Below, in pieces: positions 27,433-38,357 of a stretch of 44,141 nt of DNA. This stretch comes from Acidimicrobiaceae bacterium. GTDB taxonomy: Bacteria > Actinomycetota > Acidimicrobiia > Acidimicrobiales > RAAP-2. The notes below the pieces were generated by a model that worked only from the letters and a program-made list of their open reading frames with translations, searched no databases and was not told where the DNA came from. Position 1 is the stretch's first letter. Each line of letters starts with the position of its first letter. The position numbers and the translations under genes were made by a program. The stretch covers positions 1-44,141 of the forward strand of contig JABEUS010000109.1 of NCBI GenBank assembly GCA_013044285.1. Reading direction: 5' to 3'.

Positions 27433-28824
27433 ATGAGTACCGTCGCGGGATTACTGGACGAGGCGCCCCGGAGTCGCTTCCACCGACGCGCGGTCGTGGT
27501 CTCCGGCATGGGCTTCTTCACTGACGCCTACGACCTCTTCGTCATTTCGACGGTGGCCACGTTGGTGAAGAGTCAGTGGCATCTCTCGACGACCGAGACC
27601 AGTTGGGTGACCGGGGCGGCCATTCTCGGAGCGGTTTTGGGAGCGTTCGTGTTCGGGCGACTCGCCGACATCTTTGGACGAAAGACGGTCTACGTCACGG
27701 TGGCGAGCGTGATGATCGTCGGTGCTCTCGGTTCCGCCCTCGCCCCCTCGGCCGCGTGGCTCATTGTGGCCCGCGTTGTTCTCGGTCTCGGAGTCGGGGG
27801 AGATTATCCCGTCTCGGCGGTGCTCATGAGTGAGTACGCCAATCGAGCGGATCGCGGTCGCATGGTCTCGCTCGTCTTTTCGATGCAGGCCCTCGGTTTG
27901 ATTGTGGGCCCTCTCGTGGGACTCGTTCTGTTGTCCTCGGGGCTGTCGAGTCAGATCGTGTGGCGTATTCTCCTCGGTGTGGGCGTGATTCCCGCGGCGT
28001 CGGTGATTGTCCTGCGAGCCCGAATGCCCGAGTCGCCCCGATTCGTCGCCAGTGTGCAGGGTGACACGGCCCTCGCCCTCGCGCATCTGAGGGACTTCTC
28101 CGAGGGCACGGTCACGAGTGAGTCCGTCGCCCCGAACTCTCCCGAGCGCCTCTCTATTCGGGCCTTCCTGCGTGACCGGCGGATGATTCGACTGCTCGTC
28201 GCGACGGCCGGTTCCTGGTTTCTCTTCGACTACGCCTACTACGGCAACACGCTCTCACTCCCGCAGATTCTGAAGGAAGTAGACCCGACGGCATCCCTCG
28301 AAGCCAAACTCGCCTGGTCACTTCTGCTCTTCGTCCTCTTTGCGCTCCCGGGGTACGGCCTCGCCATTGTGAGGATGGACCGGATCGGGCACCGGCGACT
28401 TCAGTATCTCGGTTTCGCCGTGATGGCGGGATGTTTCGGCCTGCTCGCGCTCGCGCCCCCACTGGTGACGCACGTGGCTCCCTTCCTCGCGATCTTCGGA
28501 GTGAGCTACTTCTTTGTCGAGTTCGGACCTAATACGACGACCTTCGTTCTCCCCTCGGAACTCTTCCCGGTCTCCCAACGCACGACGGGACACGGGGTCG
28601 CGGCGGGAGTGGGCAAACTCGGCGCCTTCCTGGGCGTGTTTCTCGTCCCCATCCTTCAGAATCACTGGGGTCTTCGAGGCATGCTCGCCATGGCTGCGGT
28701 GGCCTCCCTCGGGGGTCTCTGGTTGACTCGAGCCCTCCCGGAGCCCGCGGGACAACCCTTAGATGAGGTGTCCCCGGTGACGAAAGAGGCCCCGAAACCC
28801 GTTTCCGATATAAAACTTTCTTAG
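27433..28824 (+). CDS. MFS transporter, phosphate:H+ symporter (PHS)-like
   Basis: VVSGMGFFTDAYDLFVISTVATLV, GRLADIFGRKTVY, GVGGDYPVSAVLMSEYA, FGPNTTTFVLPSELFP. Confidence 0.85.
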   Translation: MSTVAGLLDEAPRSRFHRRAVVVSGMGFFTDAYDLFVISTVATLVKSQWHLSTTETSWVTGAAILGAVLGAFVFGRLADIFGRKTVYVTVASVMIVGALGSALAPSAAWLIVARVVLGLGVGGDYPVSAVLMSEYANRADRGRMVSLVFSMQALGLIVGPLVGLVLLSSGLSSQIVWRILLGVGVIPAASVIVLRARMPESPRFVASVQGDTALALAHLRDFSEGTVTSESVAPNSPERLSIRAFLRDRRMIRLLVATAGSWFLFDYAYYGNTLSLPQILKEVDPTASLEAKLAWSLLLFVLFALPGYGLAIVRMDRIGHRRLQYLGFAVMAGCFGLLALAPPLVTHVAPFLAIFGVSYFFVEFGPNTTTFVLPSELFPVSQRTTGHGVAAGVGKLGAFLGVFLVPILQNHWGLRGMLAMAAVASLGGLWLTRALPEPAGQPLDEVSPVTKEAPKPVSDIKLS

Positions 28825-28931
28825 GCCTTCAGTCCTTACTGGAGGGAGTCTCGCCGAGGGTTACCATGGGCAGCGGACTCGTGTTATCCGCTAACTCCGG
28901 GGAGCTGGTCCGCACGTAGAAAGGTCGGTCC

Positions 28932-30320
28932 ATGAGAGTCGCGAGTGCCTCGTACTCCATCACCATGCGCGTGACGTTGGAACGCGCTTCGCTTATCGCG
29001 GAAGTCTCGAGTGCGGTGAACAGCGCCAACGGCCTGGTGACCGCCCTGGACGTCTCCGAACCGGTCGAAGGAAAGATGGTCATTGACGTCACGTGCAACG
29101 CCCTCGGCGAGGAACACGCCGAGTCCTTGAGGGAGGCGGTCAACACTCTGGCCGGCGCCAACGTGATCGCTCTAAGTGACCGGACCTTTTTGATGCACCT
29201 GGGGGGTACGATCGCCGTCCAGCCGAAGGTTGCCCTGAAGACTCGCGACGACCTCTCGATGGCGTACACCCCGGGGGTTGCGAGAATCTCGAGCGCCATC
29301 GCGAAAGACGTCACCCTCGCGCGCAAGCTCACCATCAAGCGTAATACGGTGGCCGTCGTGACCGACGGGTCGGCCGTACTCGGACTGGGCAACATCGGTC
29401 CGGAGGCGGCCCTGCCGGTGATGGAGGGGAAGGCCCTACTCTTCAAGCGTTTCGCCGATATTGACGCGTGGCCGGTCTGTCTCGCCACTCAAGACGTGGA
29501 CGAGATTGTCCGTATTGTCGAGTGCTTGGCCCCGGTCTACGGAGGAATCAACCTGGAGGACATCGCCGCCCCCCGCTGCTTCGAAATCGAGCAGCGTCTG
29601 CGCGAGCGTCTGGACATCCCGGTCTTCCACGACGATCAACACGGCACTGCGGTCGTGGTCTACGCCGCGTTGCGAAACGCTCTCCGTGTCGTCGGTAAGG
29701 ATCTCGCCAACGTGCGCGTGGCCCTTCTCGGGGTGGGCGCCGCGGGAGTGGCGATCGCGCGACTTCTCCTAAAAGAGGGAGTAGGTGACTTGGTGGGATG
29801 CAACCGCCAGGGCATCCTCGACCCCGACGACGTCACCCTCGACGAGGATCGTCGCTGGCTCGCTCACCACTCCAATCGAGAGGCTCGCCGGGGCGATATC
29901 GGCACGGCCCTCGAGGGGGCGGACATCTTTATTGGAGTGTCCGGTTCCAACCTGGTCTCGGAGGCCCAGATTGCCGCGATGGCCAAAGACTCCATCGTCT
30001 TCGCCTTGGCCAATCCCGACCCCGAGATTGATCCCGCGCTGGCTCGTCGTCACGCCGCGATCGTCGCCACCGGTCGCAGCGACGAACCTAATCAGATCAA
30101 TAACGTCCTGGCGTTCCCCGGAATCTTCCGGGGTCTCCTCGACGTGGGGGCGACCCGAGTCACGGAGGATGTAGAGATCGCCGCCGCGCGGGCGATCGCC
30201 GACGCCGTCAGTCCTGAGGATCTGTCGGCCGAGTACATCGTTCCGACGGTATTTAATCCCCACGTCGTGCACGCGGTGGCTAGCGCAGTCGCCCGAGTCG
30301 CGAGCGGAGGAGAACGCTGA
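28932..30320 (+). CDS. NAD(P)-dependent malic enzyme with N-terminal ACT-like domain
   Basis: [50 protein letters not shown]-terminal ~85-aa ACT-like region. Confidence 0.92.
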   Translation: MRVASASYSITMRVTLERASLIAEVSSAVNSANGLVTALDVSEPVEGKMVIDVTCNALGEEHAESLREAVNTLAGANVIALSDRTFLMHLGGTIAVQPKVALKTRDDLSMAYTPGVARISSAIAKDVTLARKLTIKRNTVAVVTDGSAVLGLGNIGPEAALPVMEGKALLFKRFADIDAWPVCLATQDVDEIVRIVECLAPVYGGINLEDIAAPRCFEIEQRLRERLDIPVFHDDQHGTAVVVYAALRNALRVVGKDLANVRVALLGVGAAGVAIARLLLKEGVGDLVGCNRQGILDPDDVTLDEDRRWLAHHSNREARRGDIGTALEGADIFIGVSGSNLVSEAQIAAMAKDSIVFALANPDPEIDPALARRHAAIVATGRSDEPNQINNVLAFPGIFRGLLDVGATRVTEDVEIAAARAIADAVSPEDLSAEYIVPTVFNPHVVHAVASAVARVASGGER

Positions 30321-30416
30321 TGGTGACGGTCGAGCGTCTCGGCCGCGGTGGGGATTCGCTAGTAGGGACGTGACCCGCTCGTAGTGAGCCGGGAAGAGGG
30401 GGAGTAGTCAGGACTG

Positions 30417-32237
30417 ATGGTGGAACCGACCAACACGCAAGACCCATCGTATTTCCACCGGGTGGTGGACTGTCAGTGGGCCTGCCCGGCCCACACCAAC
30501 GTTCCCGGGTACATCCGCTTGATCTCCCAGGGCCGCTTCGACGACGCGTACCTCCTCAACCGCGAGTCGAACGTCTTTCCCGGGGTGTTGGGACGAGTCT
30601 GTGATCGTCCCTGTGAGCCGGCGTGTCGACGGGACCGAGTCGACGGCGATCCAGTCGCCATCTGCCGTTTGAAGAGGGTCGCGGCCGATCTCGCCGGTGA
30701 CGTGCGATCTCGTCTGCCCCGCCCCGGAACTCCTAACGGCAAGCGCGTGGCCTGCGTCGGGGCGGGGCCCGCCTCGTTGACCGTCGCTAACGATCTGGCC
30801 CCCCTCGGCTACGAGGTCGTGATTCTGGAGCGCTTCGATCGGGCCGGTGGTCTTATGCGGACCAATATCCCGGAGTTTCGACTGCCGGCGGCGGTCCTCG
30901 ACGACGAGATCGCCATGATTACCGAGATGGGAGTCGACGTTCGACTCGGGGCGCCGGTGACCTCACTGCGTGAACTATTGGACGAGGACTACGACGCCGT
31001 CTTCGTCGGGTCGGGGGCCCCGAAGCCCAAGGACCTCGTGATTCCCGGACGTTTCGAGGAGGTGGGTGAAACCCACATTCACCTAGGAATTGAGTGGTTG
31101 GAGTCGGTCGCTTTCGGACATCTCGAACGCATCGGAGAACGAGTCCTCATTATCGGAGTCGGCAATACCGCCATGGACTGCTGTCGTACGTCGTTGCGTC
31201 TCGGGGGACGCACCATCAAGGTGATGGCTCGACGACCCCGGGAGTACTTCAAGGCGTCTACTTGGGAACTCGTAGACGCCGAGGAGGAAGGGGTCGAGAT
31301 CGTGGTGAACCACGCTCCTCGACGGTTCGTCCTCGAGGAGGGTCGACTCGTCGGGGTCGAGTTCGAAGTTCTGGAGTGGGACGACGGCGCGCGCCACTCC
31401 GTCGTCCGAGACACCATCGTGATTTCCTGCGACGACGTCGTGATTGCCGTGGGACAAGAGAACGCCTTCCCCTGGATCGAACGGGACCTCGGAATTGAGT
31501 TCACCGAGTGGGACACGCCCGTCGTCGACTCCACGACGTTCGCGTCGACCCGTCCCGGCGTCTTTTTCGGGGGTGACTCGGCGCTGGGTCCCAAGAACAT
31601 CATCTGGGCCGTCGCCCACGGACACGAGGCCGCGCTCTCCATCAACCTGCACTGTCGGGGAGAGGCTCTCACGCCACGTCCGGAGGCGACGATGACCCTC
31701 ACGAGTCAGCAGATGGGGATGAGTGAGTGGAGTTATCACAACGACTACAACCCCTCACCCCGCCAGCAGATGAGTCACGTACCTCTCGCCGAGAGGTTCC
31801 GGGAGCTCTCTCGCGAGGTTGAGCTGGGATTCGACCCCGACCAGACGGCCCGGGAGGTCCAGCGTTGCCTCAACTGCGACGTGCAGACGGGATTTCGGGC
31901 CGATCTCTGCATCGAGTGCGACGCGTGCCTCGACGTGTGCCCCGTGCAGTGCTTGACGATCACTCCGAACGGACCCGAGGACGAAGTGAGGTCGCGACTA
32001 CGCGCACCGTCGGGTCGACCTCACGAGCCCCTCTACGTCTCGGACGGGTTACCCCAGACTGGTCGAGTGATGGTGAAGGATGAGAACGTGTGCGTGCACT
32101 GCGGGCTCTGCGCCGAGCGTTGTCCGACGGCGGCGTGGGACATGGTCCTCTTCGAGATGACCTCCCCCTTCACGCAGGGCTCCCACTTCATTCCACTCTC
32201 GCGGGTCACCCCGCGAGTCGAGGAGGTTCGCGCGTGA
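30417..32237 (+). CDS. GltD-like FAD/NAD(P) oxidoreductase fused to C-terminal 2x[4Fe-4S] ferredoxin domain
   Basis: N-terminal CQWACPAHTNVPGYI and CDRPCEPAC; GAGPASL FAD motif; GVGNTAMDCCR NAD(P) motif; C-terminal CIECDACLDVCP and CVHCGLCAERCP. Confidence 0.88.
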   Translation: MVEPTNTQDPSYFHRVVDCQWACPAHTNVPGYIRLISQGRFDDAYLLNRESNVFPGVLGRVCDRPCEPACRRDRVDGDPVAICRLKRVAADLAGDVRSRLPRPGTPNGKRVACVGAGPASLTVANDLAPLGYEVVILERFDRAGGLMRTNIPEFRLPAAVLDDEIAMITEMGVDVRLGAPVTSLRELLDEDYDAVFVGSGAPKPKDLVIPGRFEEVGETHIHLGIEWLESVAFGHLERIGERVLIIGVGNTAMDCCRTSLRLGGRTIKVMARRPREYFKASTWELVDAEEEGVEIVVNHAPRRFVLEEGRLVGVEFEVLEWDDGARHSVVRDTIVISCDDVVIAVGQENAFPWIERDLGIEFTEWDTPVVDSTTFASTRPGVFFGGDSALGPKNIIWAVAHGHEAALSINLHCRGEALTPRPEATMTLTSQQMGMSEWSYHNDYNPSPRQQMSHVPLAERFRELSREVELGFDPDQTAREVQRCLNCDVQTGFRADLCIECDACLDVCPVQCLTITPNGPEDEVRSRLRAPSGRPHEPLYVSDGLPQTGRVMVKDENVCVHCGLCAERCPTAAWDMVLFEMTSPFTQGSHFIPLSRVTPRVEEVRA

Positions 32238-34045
32238 GTACTGCGCCCGGAGTTAACGACTTTGCTCTCAAACTGGCCAACGTCAACGGGACCGGGTCGG
32301 CGAGTGCCAACGGCCTCTTGATGCAGTCCATCTTTCGAATGGGTGTGCCGGTGTCGGGGAAGAATCTCTTTCCCTCCAATATTCAAGGACTACCCACCTG
32401 GTACGAGATCCGGGTAAACGGAGCGGGTCACACGGCCCGGTCGCTGGAGTACCACTTAATGGTGGCCATGAACGCCCAAACCTACGCCCAAGACGTCGCG
32501 TCGGTCGCGTCGGGCGGCTACGTGCTCTACGACTCCAGTTGGCCCCTCGACGACGACCTCATTCGCGAGGATGTGAACTACCTCGGCGTGCCCCTCGCCG
32601 CGATGTGTCGGGAACACTTTACGAAGAATCGCGAACGAATCTTGATGAAGAATGTCGCCTACGCCGGTGCTCTCGTCGCCCTGCTCGATATCGATCTCGA
32701 CATCGTGTCGACACTTCTCGCCGAGACCTTCGCGAAGAACGAAGCGCTCAGAGAGTCCAATCAGCGGGCCCTGAGGCTCGGTTACGACGTCGCGCGCGAG
32801 AACTTCCCGTGTCCGCTCCCTTTTCGGGTGGAAGCTCGCGGCGAGAATCAGGACTCCATACTCGTCGACGGCAACACCGCGATCGCCCTCGGGTGCCTCT
32901 ACGCCGGTGCAACGGTGGTCGGGTGGTATCCCATTACGCCCGCGACGGCGGTGATGGATAACTTCATCGCTCTCTGTAAGCGGTACCGGAGAGTCGAGGT
33001 CGCTCCGGGTGAGTGGGAGAACAACTACTGCGTTATTCAGGCCGAAGACGAGATTGCGGCTATCGGTATGGTGCTCGGGGCTTCCTGGGCGGGGGCGAGA
33101 GCCTTTACCTCCACCGCGGGCCCGGGCATCTCACTGATGAACGAACTCCTCGGACTCGCGTACTACACCGAGATTCCCGCGGTGGTCGTCGATGTTCAAC
33201 GGGTGGGTCCCTCGACCGGCATGCCGACTCGGACACAGCAGGGCGACCTGCTGGCCTGCGCCTACGCCAGTCACGGCGACACACGACACATCATCGTTAT
33301 CCCGGCTGATCCCCACGAGGCCTTCGAGTTCGCGGTGGCCGCCTTCGATCTCGCCGAGCGTTTCCAAACCCCGGTCTTCGTGCTCTCCGATCTCGATATC
33401 GGCATGAACGACTGGATTGTGCCGTCACTCACGTGGGACGACTCCTTTGTTCCCAATCGGGGTCGGGTACTGCACGACGAGGACTTGGCCAACATGCGCG
33501 AGTTTTTTCGCTACGCCCACGAAGACGACGACCACGTCACCGCCCGAACCCTTCCGGGATCGGACGAAAAGGGTGCCTACTTCATTCGGGGGTCGGGTCA
33601 CGACCGGTTCGGCCGCTACACCGAGGAGTCGGGGGCGTACCTGCAGGTCGTCGATCGACTGCGCGCCAAGCACGCCTCCGCCGCCCACCACGTTCCCGCA
33701 CCCCTCGAAGTGCGTCGCCCCGGTTCTCGAGTAGGTCTCGTGACCATGGGGAGTTGCGATCGGGCGGTGCGCGAGGCGATCGAGTTACTGGCCGAACAGG
33801 GAGTGGACTGCGACTACCTGCGCGTGCGCGCGTTTCCCTTCGCCGACTCCATCCGAGACTTCGTCGACTCGCACGAGTCCTGTTTTGTGATTGAGCAGAA
33901 CCGCGACGCCCAGTTGAAGTCACTGCTCACCGTGGAGTTGTCGCTCACTCCCGCGTCGATGACGTCGATCCTCGACTACGGAGGTTTTCCCTTAAGTGCG
34001 TCGACAGTCGTCGAGGCAGTCCTTGCTCACCAGGAGGTTCACTAG
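32234..34045 (+). CDS. 2-oxoacid:ferredoxin oxidoreductase, fused gamma-alpha subunit (KorA-like)
   Basis: Gamma domain (GMPVSGKNLFPSNIQGLPTWYEIRV-like) then GWYPITPATAVMD and STAGPGISLMNE; GTGA overlap with previous gene. Confidence 0.9.
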   Translation: MSTAPGVNDFALKLANVNGTGSASANGLLMQSIFRMGVPVSGKNLFPSNIQGLPTWYEIRVNGAGHTARSLEYHLMVAMNAQTYAQDVASVASGGYVLYDSSWPLDDDLIREDVNYLGVPLAAMCREHFTKNRERILMKNVAYAGALVALLDIDLDIVSTLLAETFAKNEALRESNQRALRLGYDVARENFPCPLPFRVEARGENQDSILVDGNTAIALGCLYAGATVVGWYPITPATAVMDNFIALCKRYRRVEVAPGEWENNYCVIQAEDEIAAIGMVLGASWAGARAFTSTAGPGISLMNELLGLAYYTEIPAVVVDVQRVGPSTGMPTRTQQGDLLACAYASHGDTRHIIVIPADPHEAFEFAVAAFDLAERFQTPVFVLSDLDIGMNDWIVPSLTWDDSFVPNRGRVLHDEDLANMREFFRYAHEDDDHVTARTLPGSDEKGAYFIRGSGHDRFGRYTEESGAYLQVVDRLRAKHASAAHHVPAPLEVRRPGSRVGLVTMGSCDRAVREAIELLAEQGVDCDYLRVRAFPFADSIRDFVDSHESCFVIEQNRDAQLKSLLTVELSLTPASMTSILDYGGFPLSASTVVEAVLAHQEVH

Positions 34046-35100
34046 TGCCGTCGATTGCTAAGCCCCGGATTCCTCTGGCTCCTCTCGCCCACAACGACCT
34101 CGGACTCACGATTCGTGACTACGAAGGGGCCATGTCCACACTCTGTGCGGGGTGCGGACACGACTCGGTGACGGCCGCCATCTCCCTCGCTTTTTTCGAG
34201 CTCTCGATTCGACCCCGCGACATCGCCAAGTTGAGTGGAATCGGGTGCTCTTCTAAGACTCCGACCTACTTCATTAACGGAGCGCACGGCTTTAACTCCG
34301 CTCACGGGCGGATGGCCGCCATCGCGACCGGGGCCATCGCGGCTCAACGGGGACTGCACTACATCGGGGTCTCGGGAGATGGGGACTCCCTCTCGATTGG
34401 GCTCGGTCACCTGAGTCACGCCATCCGGCGCAACGTGGACATGACGTACATCATCGAAAATAACGGAGTGTACGGGCTGACCAAGGGACAGGTCAGCCCC
34501 TCGGCCGACGTGGGCTCTCGACCGAAGAAGGGTGATCCGAACGTGGTGCCCCCCATCGATCCCATGGAACTCGGTTTGGCACTCGGCGCGACGTTTCTCG
34601 CTCGAGGGTTCTCCGGCGACAAGGACCAACTCGTGCCCTTGATTAAGGCGGCCGTCGCCCACCGGGGCTTCGCCCTGCTCGACGTCATCTCCCCCTGCGT
34701 CTCTTTTAACGACCACGAGGGATCGACGAAGAGTTACCGCTTCTTTCGCGAGCACGAAGTCCACGAGATCGAAACCGATTTTGTTCCCCAACGCGCCGAA
34801 ATCCGTTCCAAAATCTCGTCGGACTCGGCGCGCGCGGTCACCATGCACGACGGAAGCGTGATGTACTTTCGCGCTCTGCCCGAGGGTTACAACCCCACCG
34901 ATCGGGTCTCGGTGGAGGCGTACCTCGCCGAACGAAAGGCGATGGGGGAGGTCCCGACCGGACTTCTCTTTCTACGAGAGGGTGCTCCGGATCTTCACGA
35001 TATGAGTGGGACGGTCAGCCGACCCCTCGCGGACCTCGATCTCGCCGACCTCTGTCCGGGAAACGACGCACTCCAACGTCTTCAAGAATCGTTTCGCTAG
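34045..35100 (+). CDS. 2-oxoacid:ferredoxin oxidoreductase beta subunit (KorB-like, TPP binding)
   Basis: LCAGCGHDSVTAAI, GIGCSSKTPTYF, GVSGDGDSLSIGLGHLSHAIRRNVDMTYIIENNGVYGLTKGQ. Confidence 0.93.
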   Translation: MPSIAKPRIPLAPLAHNDLGLTIRDYEGAMSTLCAGCGHDSVTAAISLAFFELSIRPRDIAKLSGIGCSSKTPTYFINGAHGFNSAHGRMAAIATGAIAAQRGLHYIGVSGDGDSLSIGLGHLSHAIRRNVDMTYIIENNGVYGLTKGQVSPSADVGSRPKKGDPNVVPPIDPMELGLALGATFLARGFSGDKDQLVPLIKAAVAHRGFALLDVISPCVSFNDHEGSTKSYRFFREHEVHEIETDFVPQRAEIRSKISSDSARAVTMHDGSVMYFRALPEGYNPTDRVSVEAYLAERKAMGEVPTGLLFLREGAPDLHDMSGTVSRPLADLDLADLCPGNDALQRLQESFR

Positions 35101-35104
35101 TTCG

Positions 35105-35692
35105 TCAGGACGAAGGGACGGGGCTCTTCGAGCGTCGACCGGCCCCTCGACGTCGACGACGTGTGGCGAGCACCAGAGTGGCCCAGCCCAGCGTGAGTAA
35201 CACCGGGGTGAGGAACCGGCTACGGGAGGATTGCTCGCCGCGCAGTGCGGAGCGAAGGATGACGTCGTGCGTGTTGGCGGGGTCCACCACTCCCACGACT
35301 GGTGATCCGGTCGCGACGAGGTGAGAGAGACCGTTGATGACCTCGACGTAGTGGGTGGAGCCCACGACGTAGGACCCGCGGCAGGTATAACTCGCCGAGT
35401 TGGAGCCACTTCCACCCAAGTTCCCGAGGCAGGACTGAACTCGGACGTTGACGACGAGCCCGTGGCTATGGAGTCGCGACAGCCGGGCGTTATCGTTGAC
35501 CACCGTGACGTAGGAGACGATGACTCCGGCCGCGAGTAGGGCGAGAACGACTGCTCCGAGCATTTTCCACCAGCGCTGGGAAACGGAGGGAACGTCCGCT
35601 CCCCTGAGTCTCGCACTGCTCGACGTTCCCGCGAAGTCGGGTACCCCGATTCTGCCGGTGCGTGCCGATGCGTCAGAGGAACTCACCATCAC
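35105..35692 (-). CDS. Small membrane protein, DUF3592-like
   Basis: Two predicted TM segments flanking an extracellular-like domain with YVVGSTHY...GSPVVGVVDPANTHDVIL; convergent with korB, 4-bp gap. Confidence 0.55.
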   Translation of the reverse strand: MMVSSSDASARTGRIGVPDFAGTSSSARLRGADVPSVSQRWWKMLGAVVLALLAAGVIVSYVTVVNDNARLSRLHSHGLVVNVRVQSCLGNLGGSGSNSASYTCRGSYVVGSTHYVEVINGLSHLVATGSPVVGVVDPANTHDVILRSALRGEQSSRSRFLTPVLLTLGWATLVLATRRRRRGAGRRSKSPVPSS

Positions 35693-35882
35693 CTCGCCAC
35701 ACTAATAACCCCATTCATTTCCGGGCTGTGAAATCCCGTATGCGCAGCGCACTCACCATCCGCTCTGTGAACCGAGATCACTCGACGATGGTTCTCACGC
35801 CAACGGCCGACGGGTCCTCACAGGATCCCGTCATCTTTCCGGCAACTGTTACGTCAGGTCCACGTCTCCGCTCACCGTCTTG

Positions 35883-36136
35883 ATGGTGGGGAGCAACGGA
35901 CTCTTCGGCTCCACGGGCGAGCGGCCGTCGCGGGTGACAACGCGCGCACGGAGTCGATTCACTCGCGGCCTGTGAACAATGGGCTCGACACGAAGAGGTG
36001 GGAGACCCCGGAGGAACTGCGCTCAGCCATCGTCACGTGGATCGAGCGGACCTCTCTCCGCCGACGCCGCCGTCGGGCGTTACCTAGTATCGGCAGTGAC
36101 AAGCGAATGACGCGTGAGTGGCCGAAGGGGGAGTAA
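35883..36136 (+). pseudogene. Degraded IS3-family transposase (OrfB C-terminal relic)
   Basis: Frame reads AGDNARTESIHSRPVNNGLDTKRWETPEELRSAIVTWIERTSLRRRRRRAL; preceding NGLFGSTG sits in another frame, consistent with a frameshift. Confidence 0.8.
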
Positions 36137-36882
36137 TGGACAAGGTGGTCGCGAATGCACGTGACGCCGTCTGCGACGTGACCGACGGTGCATCGATCAG
36201 TGTCGGGGGCTTCGGGCTGTGCGGTATTCCCAGCGTCCTTATTGAGGCTCTCCTCGAAATGGGCGTCAGGGACCTAGTGACGGTAAGCAACAACTGTGGT
36301 GTCGACGACTGGGGGCTCGGCGTGTTGTTGAACGCCGGTCGGATCCGTCGCACGACGGGCTCCTACGTTGGTGAGAACAAGGAGTTCGAACGTCAATTCC
36401 TCGCCGGTGAACTCGAAGTGGAGTTGGTCCCCCAAGGGACCCTGGCCGAACGCCTCCGTGCGGGGGGAGCGGGCATCCCCGCTTTCTACACTCCGGCGGG
36501 GGTCGGCACCCAGGTCGCCGAAGGCGGACTGCCGCTGCGCTACGACGGCCACGGGGGAGTGGCCGTGGCGTCGTCACCCAAGGAGACCCGCGAGTTCGAG
36601 GGCCGGTCCTACGTTCTGGAGCACGCCATTCGCACCGACTTCGCTCTGGTGCACGCCCGCTACGGCGACCGTCACGGCAACCTCGTCTACGAAGAGAGCG
36701 CCCAGAACTTTAACCCTCTGTGCGCGGGTGCCGGACGGATCACGATCGCCCAGGTCGAAGAACTAGTCGAGCCCGGTGTTCTCAATCCTCGCGAGGTGCA
36801 CACGCCGGGGATATTCGTCCAGCGTGTCGTGCACGTGACCCACCTGGACAAGCGGATCGAGAAGAGGACGGTGTCGTCGTGA
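36136..36882 (+). CDS. scoA: 3-oxoacid CoA-transferase subunit A
   Basis: [68 protein letters not shown]. Confidence 0.93.
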   Translation: MDKVVANARDAVCDVTDGASISVGGFGLCGIPSVLIEALLEMGVRDLVTVSNNCGVDDWGLGVLLNAGRIRRTTGSYVGENKEFERQFLAGELEVELVPQGTLAERLRAGGAGIPAFYTPAGVGTQVAEGGLPLRYDGHGGVAVASSPKETREFEGRSYVLEHAIRTDFALVHARYGDRHGNLVYEESAQNFNPLCAGAGRITIAQVEELVEPGVLNPREVHTPGIFVQRVVHVTHLDKRIEKRTVSS

Positions 36883-37523
36883 GCGCGCTCACCCGCGACC
36901 AACTGGCCCAGCGTGTGGCGCGCGAACTCCTCGCCGGTCAGTACGTGAACCTGGGCATCGGCCTGCCCACTCTCGTGCCCAACTTCGTGCCCGAGGGGCT
37001 GCACGTGGTGCTACACGCCGAGAACGGGATCCTCGGGGTGGGTCCCTACCCGACGGACGACGCCGTCGACGCGGACCTGATCAACGCCGGCAAGGAGACG
37101 GTCACGGTGCTCTCCGGCGCGTCGTTCTTCGACTCAGCGGCGTCCTTCGCGATGATCCGCGGCGGCCACCTCGACGTGGCCGTGCTGGGGGCGATGCAGG
37201 TGTCGCGTAGAGGCGACCTGGCCAACTGGATGATCCCCGGCAAGATGGTGAAGGGCATGGGCGGGGCCATGGACCTCGTACACGGTGCCCGGCGCGTCAT
37301 CGTCATGATGGAGCACCGGTCGCGCGACGGCGGTGCCAAAATCGTCAATGACTGCACGCTGCCGCTGACGGGACGACGCTGCGTTCACCGGATCATCACC
37401 GATCTCGCGGTCATCGACGTCGAGGACGCCGGACTGGTGCTGCGAGAGTTGGCCCCCGGCGTCAGCCTCGACGAGGTCCAGGCCTGCACTGAACCCGAGT
37501 TGATTCTCGGGCTCGAGGGCTGA
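36879..37523 (+). CDS. scoB: 3-oxoacid CoA-transferase subunit B
   Basis: [47 protein letters not shown] overlap with scoA. Confidence 0.93.
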   Translation: MSALTRDQLAQRVARELLAGQYVNLGIGLPTLVPNFVPEGLHVVLHAENGILGVGPYPTDDAVDADLINAGKETVTVLSGASFFDSAASFAMIRGGHLDVAVLGAMQVSRRGDLANWMIPGKMVKGMGGAMDLVHGARRVIVMMEHRSRDGGAKIVNDCTLPLTGRRCVHRIITDLAVIDVEDAGLVLRELAPGVSLDEVQACTEPELILGLEG

Positions 37524-37541
37524 GGGCACTCTCAGCGCCAC

Positions 37542-38357
37542 TCAGGGTTCGCGGAACCTACCCATGATCTGTCGCGCTTGGGCGAGCACGGGACCGTCGA
37601 CCATCAGTCCGTCCACGCGCACGGCCCCCTCGCGGCCCTTCGCTCCTTCGAGGACCCGTCGCGCCCACGTCACCTGCGCGGCGCTGGGAGAATAGGCCGT
37701 GCGCACGACGCCGACCTGCTGGGGGTGCACGCACGCGGTACCCGTGAAACCCATCGCGGCGGCGTCGGCCGCCTCGAGCGCGAGAGCGTCGAGGTCCTCG
37801 AAGTTCAAGAGCACGGTGTCCAGGGCCACGAGGTGGCGCGCTCGCGCCGCGATGAGGGTCCGGGCCCGGGCGTAGCGAGCGACGTCACGCAGCGATCCGT
37901 CCGCGTGACGACTCGAGTACCCCCCGAGGGAGGCCACGAGGTCCTCGGAGCCCCACATCAATCCCACGACGTTCGCACACGCTGCGATCTCCTCGAGCGC
38001 GGTGATTCCCTCAGCGCTCTCGCAGAGCGCGACCACGTTGAAACGGCTGAGTGAACGGACCTCGTCGGCGCCACTCGTCTTCGCCAACATAAGCGTCGTG
38101 TAGGAGCTCTCCTCGAGCATCGCGACGTCGCGGGCGTGTTCGAGTGACGTGGCGGGATTCACCCGGATGATGGTGGTCGCCGGATCGAGGAGCGAGTTAC
38201 GGACGTTGGCTCGCGCTTGTTCGCGTCGTTCGGGCGCCACCCCGTCTTCGAGGTCCACGATGACGACGTCGGCCACCGCGGCGGCCTTGGCGAACCGTTC
38301 GGGTCGGTCCGCCGGACAAAAGAGGTAGGCCGGCCCCGGCGGGCCCCACGTCGTCAC
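37542..38357 (-). CDS. CitE/HpcH-family CoA lyase
   Basis: [66 protein letters not shown]. Confidence 0.9.
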   Translation of the reverse strand: MTTWGPPGPAYLFCPADRPERFAKAAAVADVVIVDLEDGVAPERREQARANVRNSLLDPATTIIRVNPATSLEHARDVAMLEESSYTTLMLAKTSGADEVRSLSRFNVVALCESAEGITALEEIAACANVVGLMWGSEDLVASLGGYSSRHADGSLRDVARYARARTLIAARARHLVALDTVLLNFEDLDALALEAADAAAMGFTGTACVHPQQVGVVRTAYSPSAAQVTWARRVLEGAKGREGAVRVDGLMVDGPVLAQARQIMGRFREP

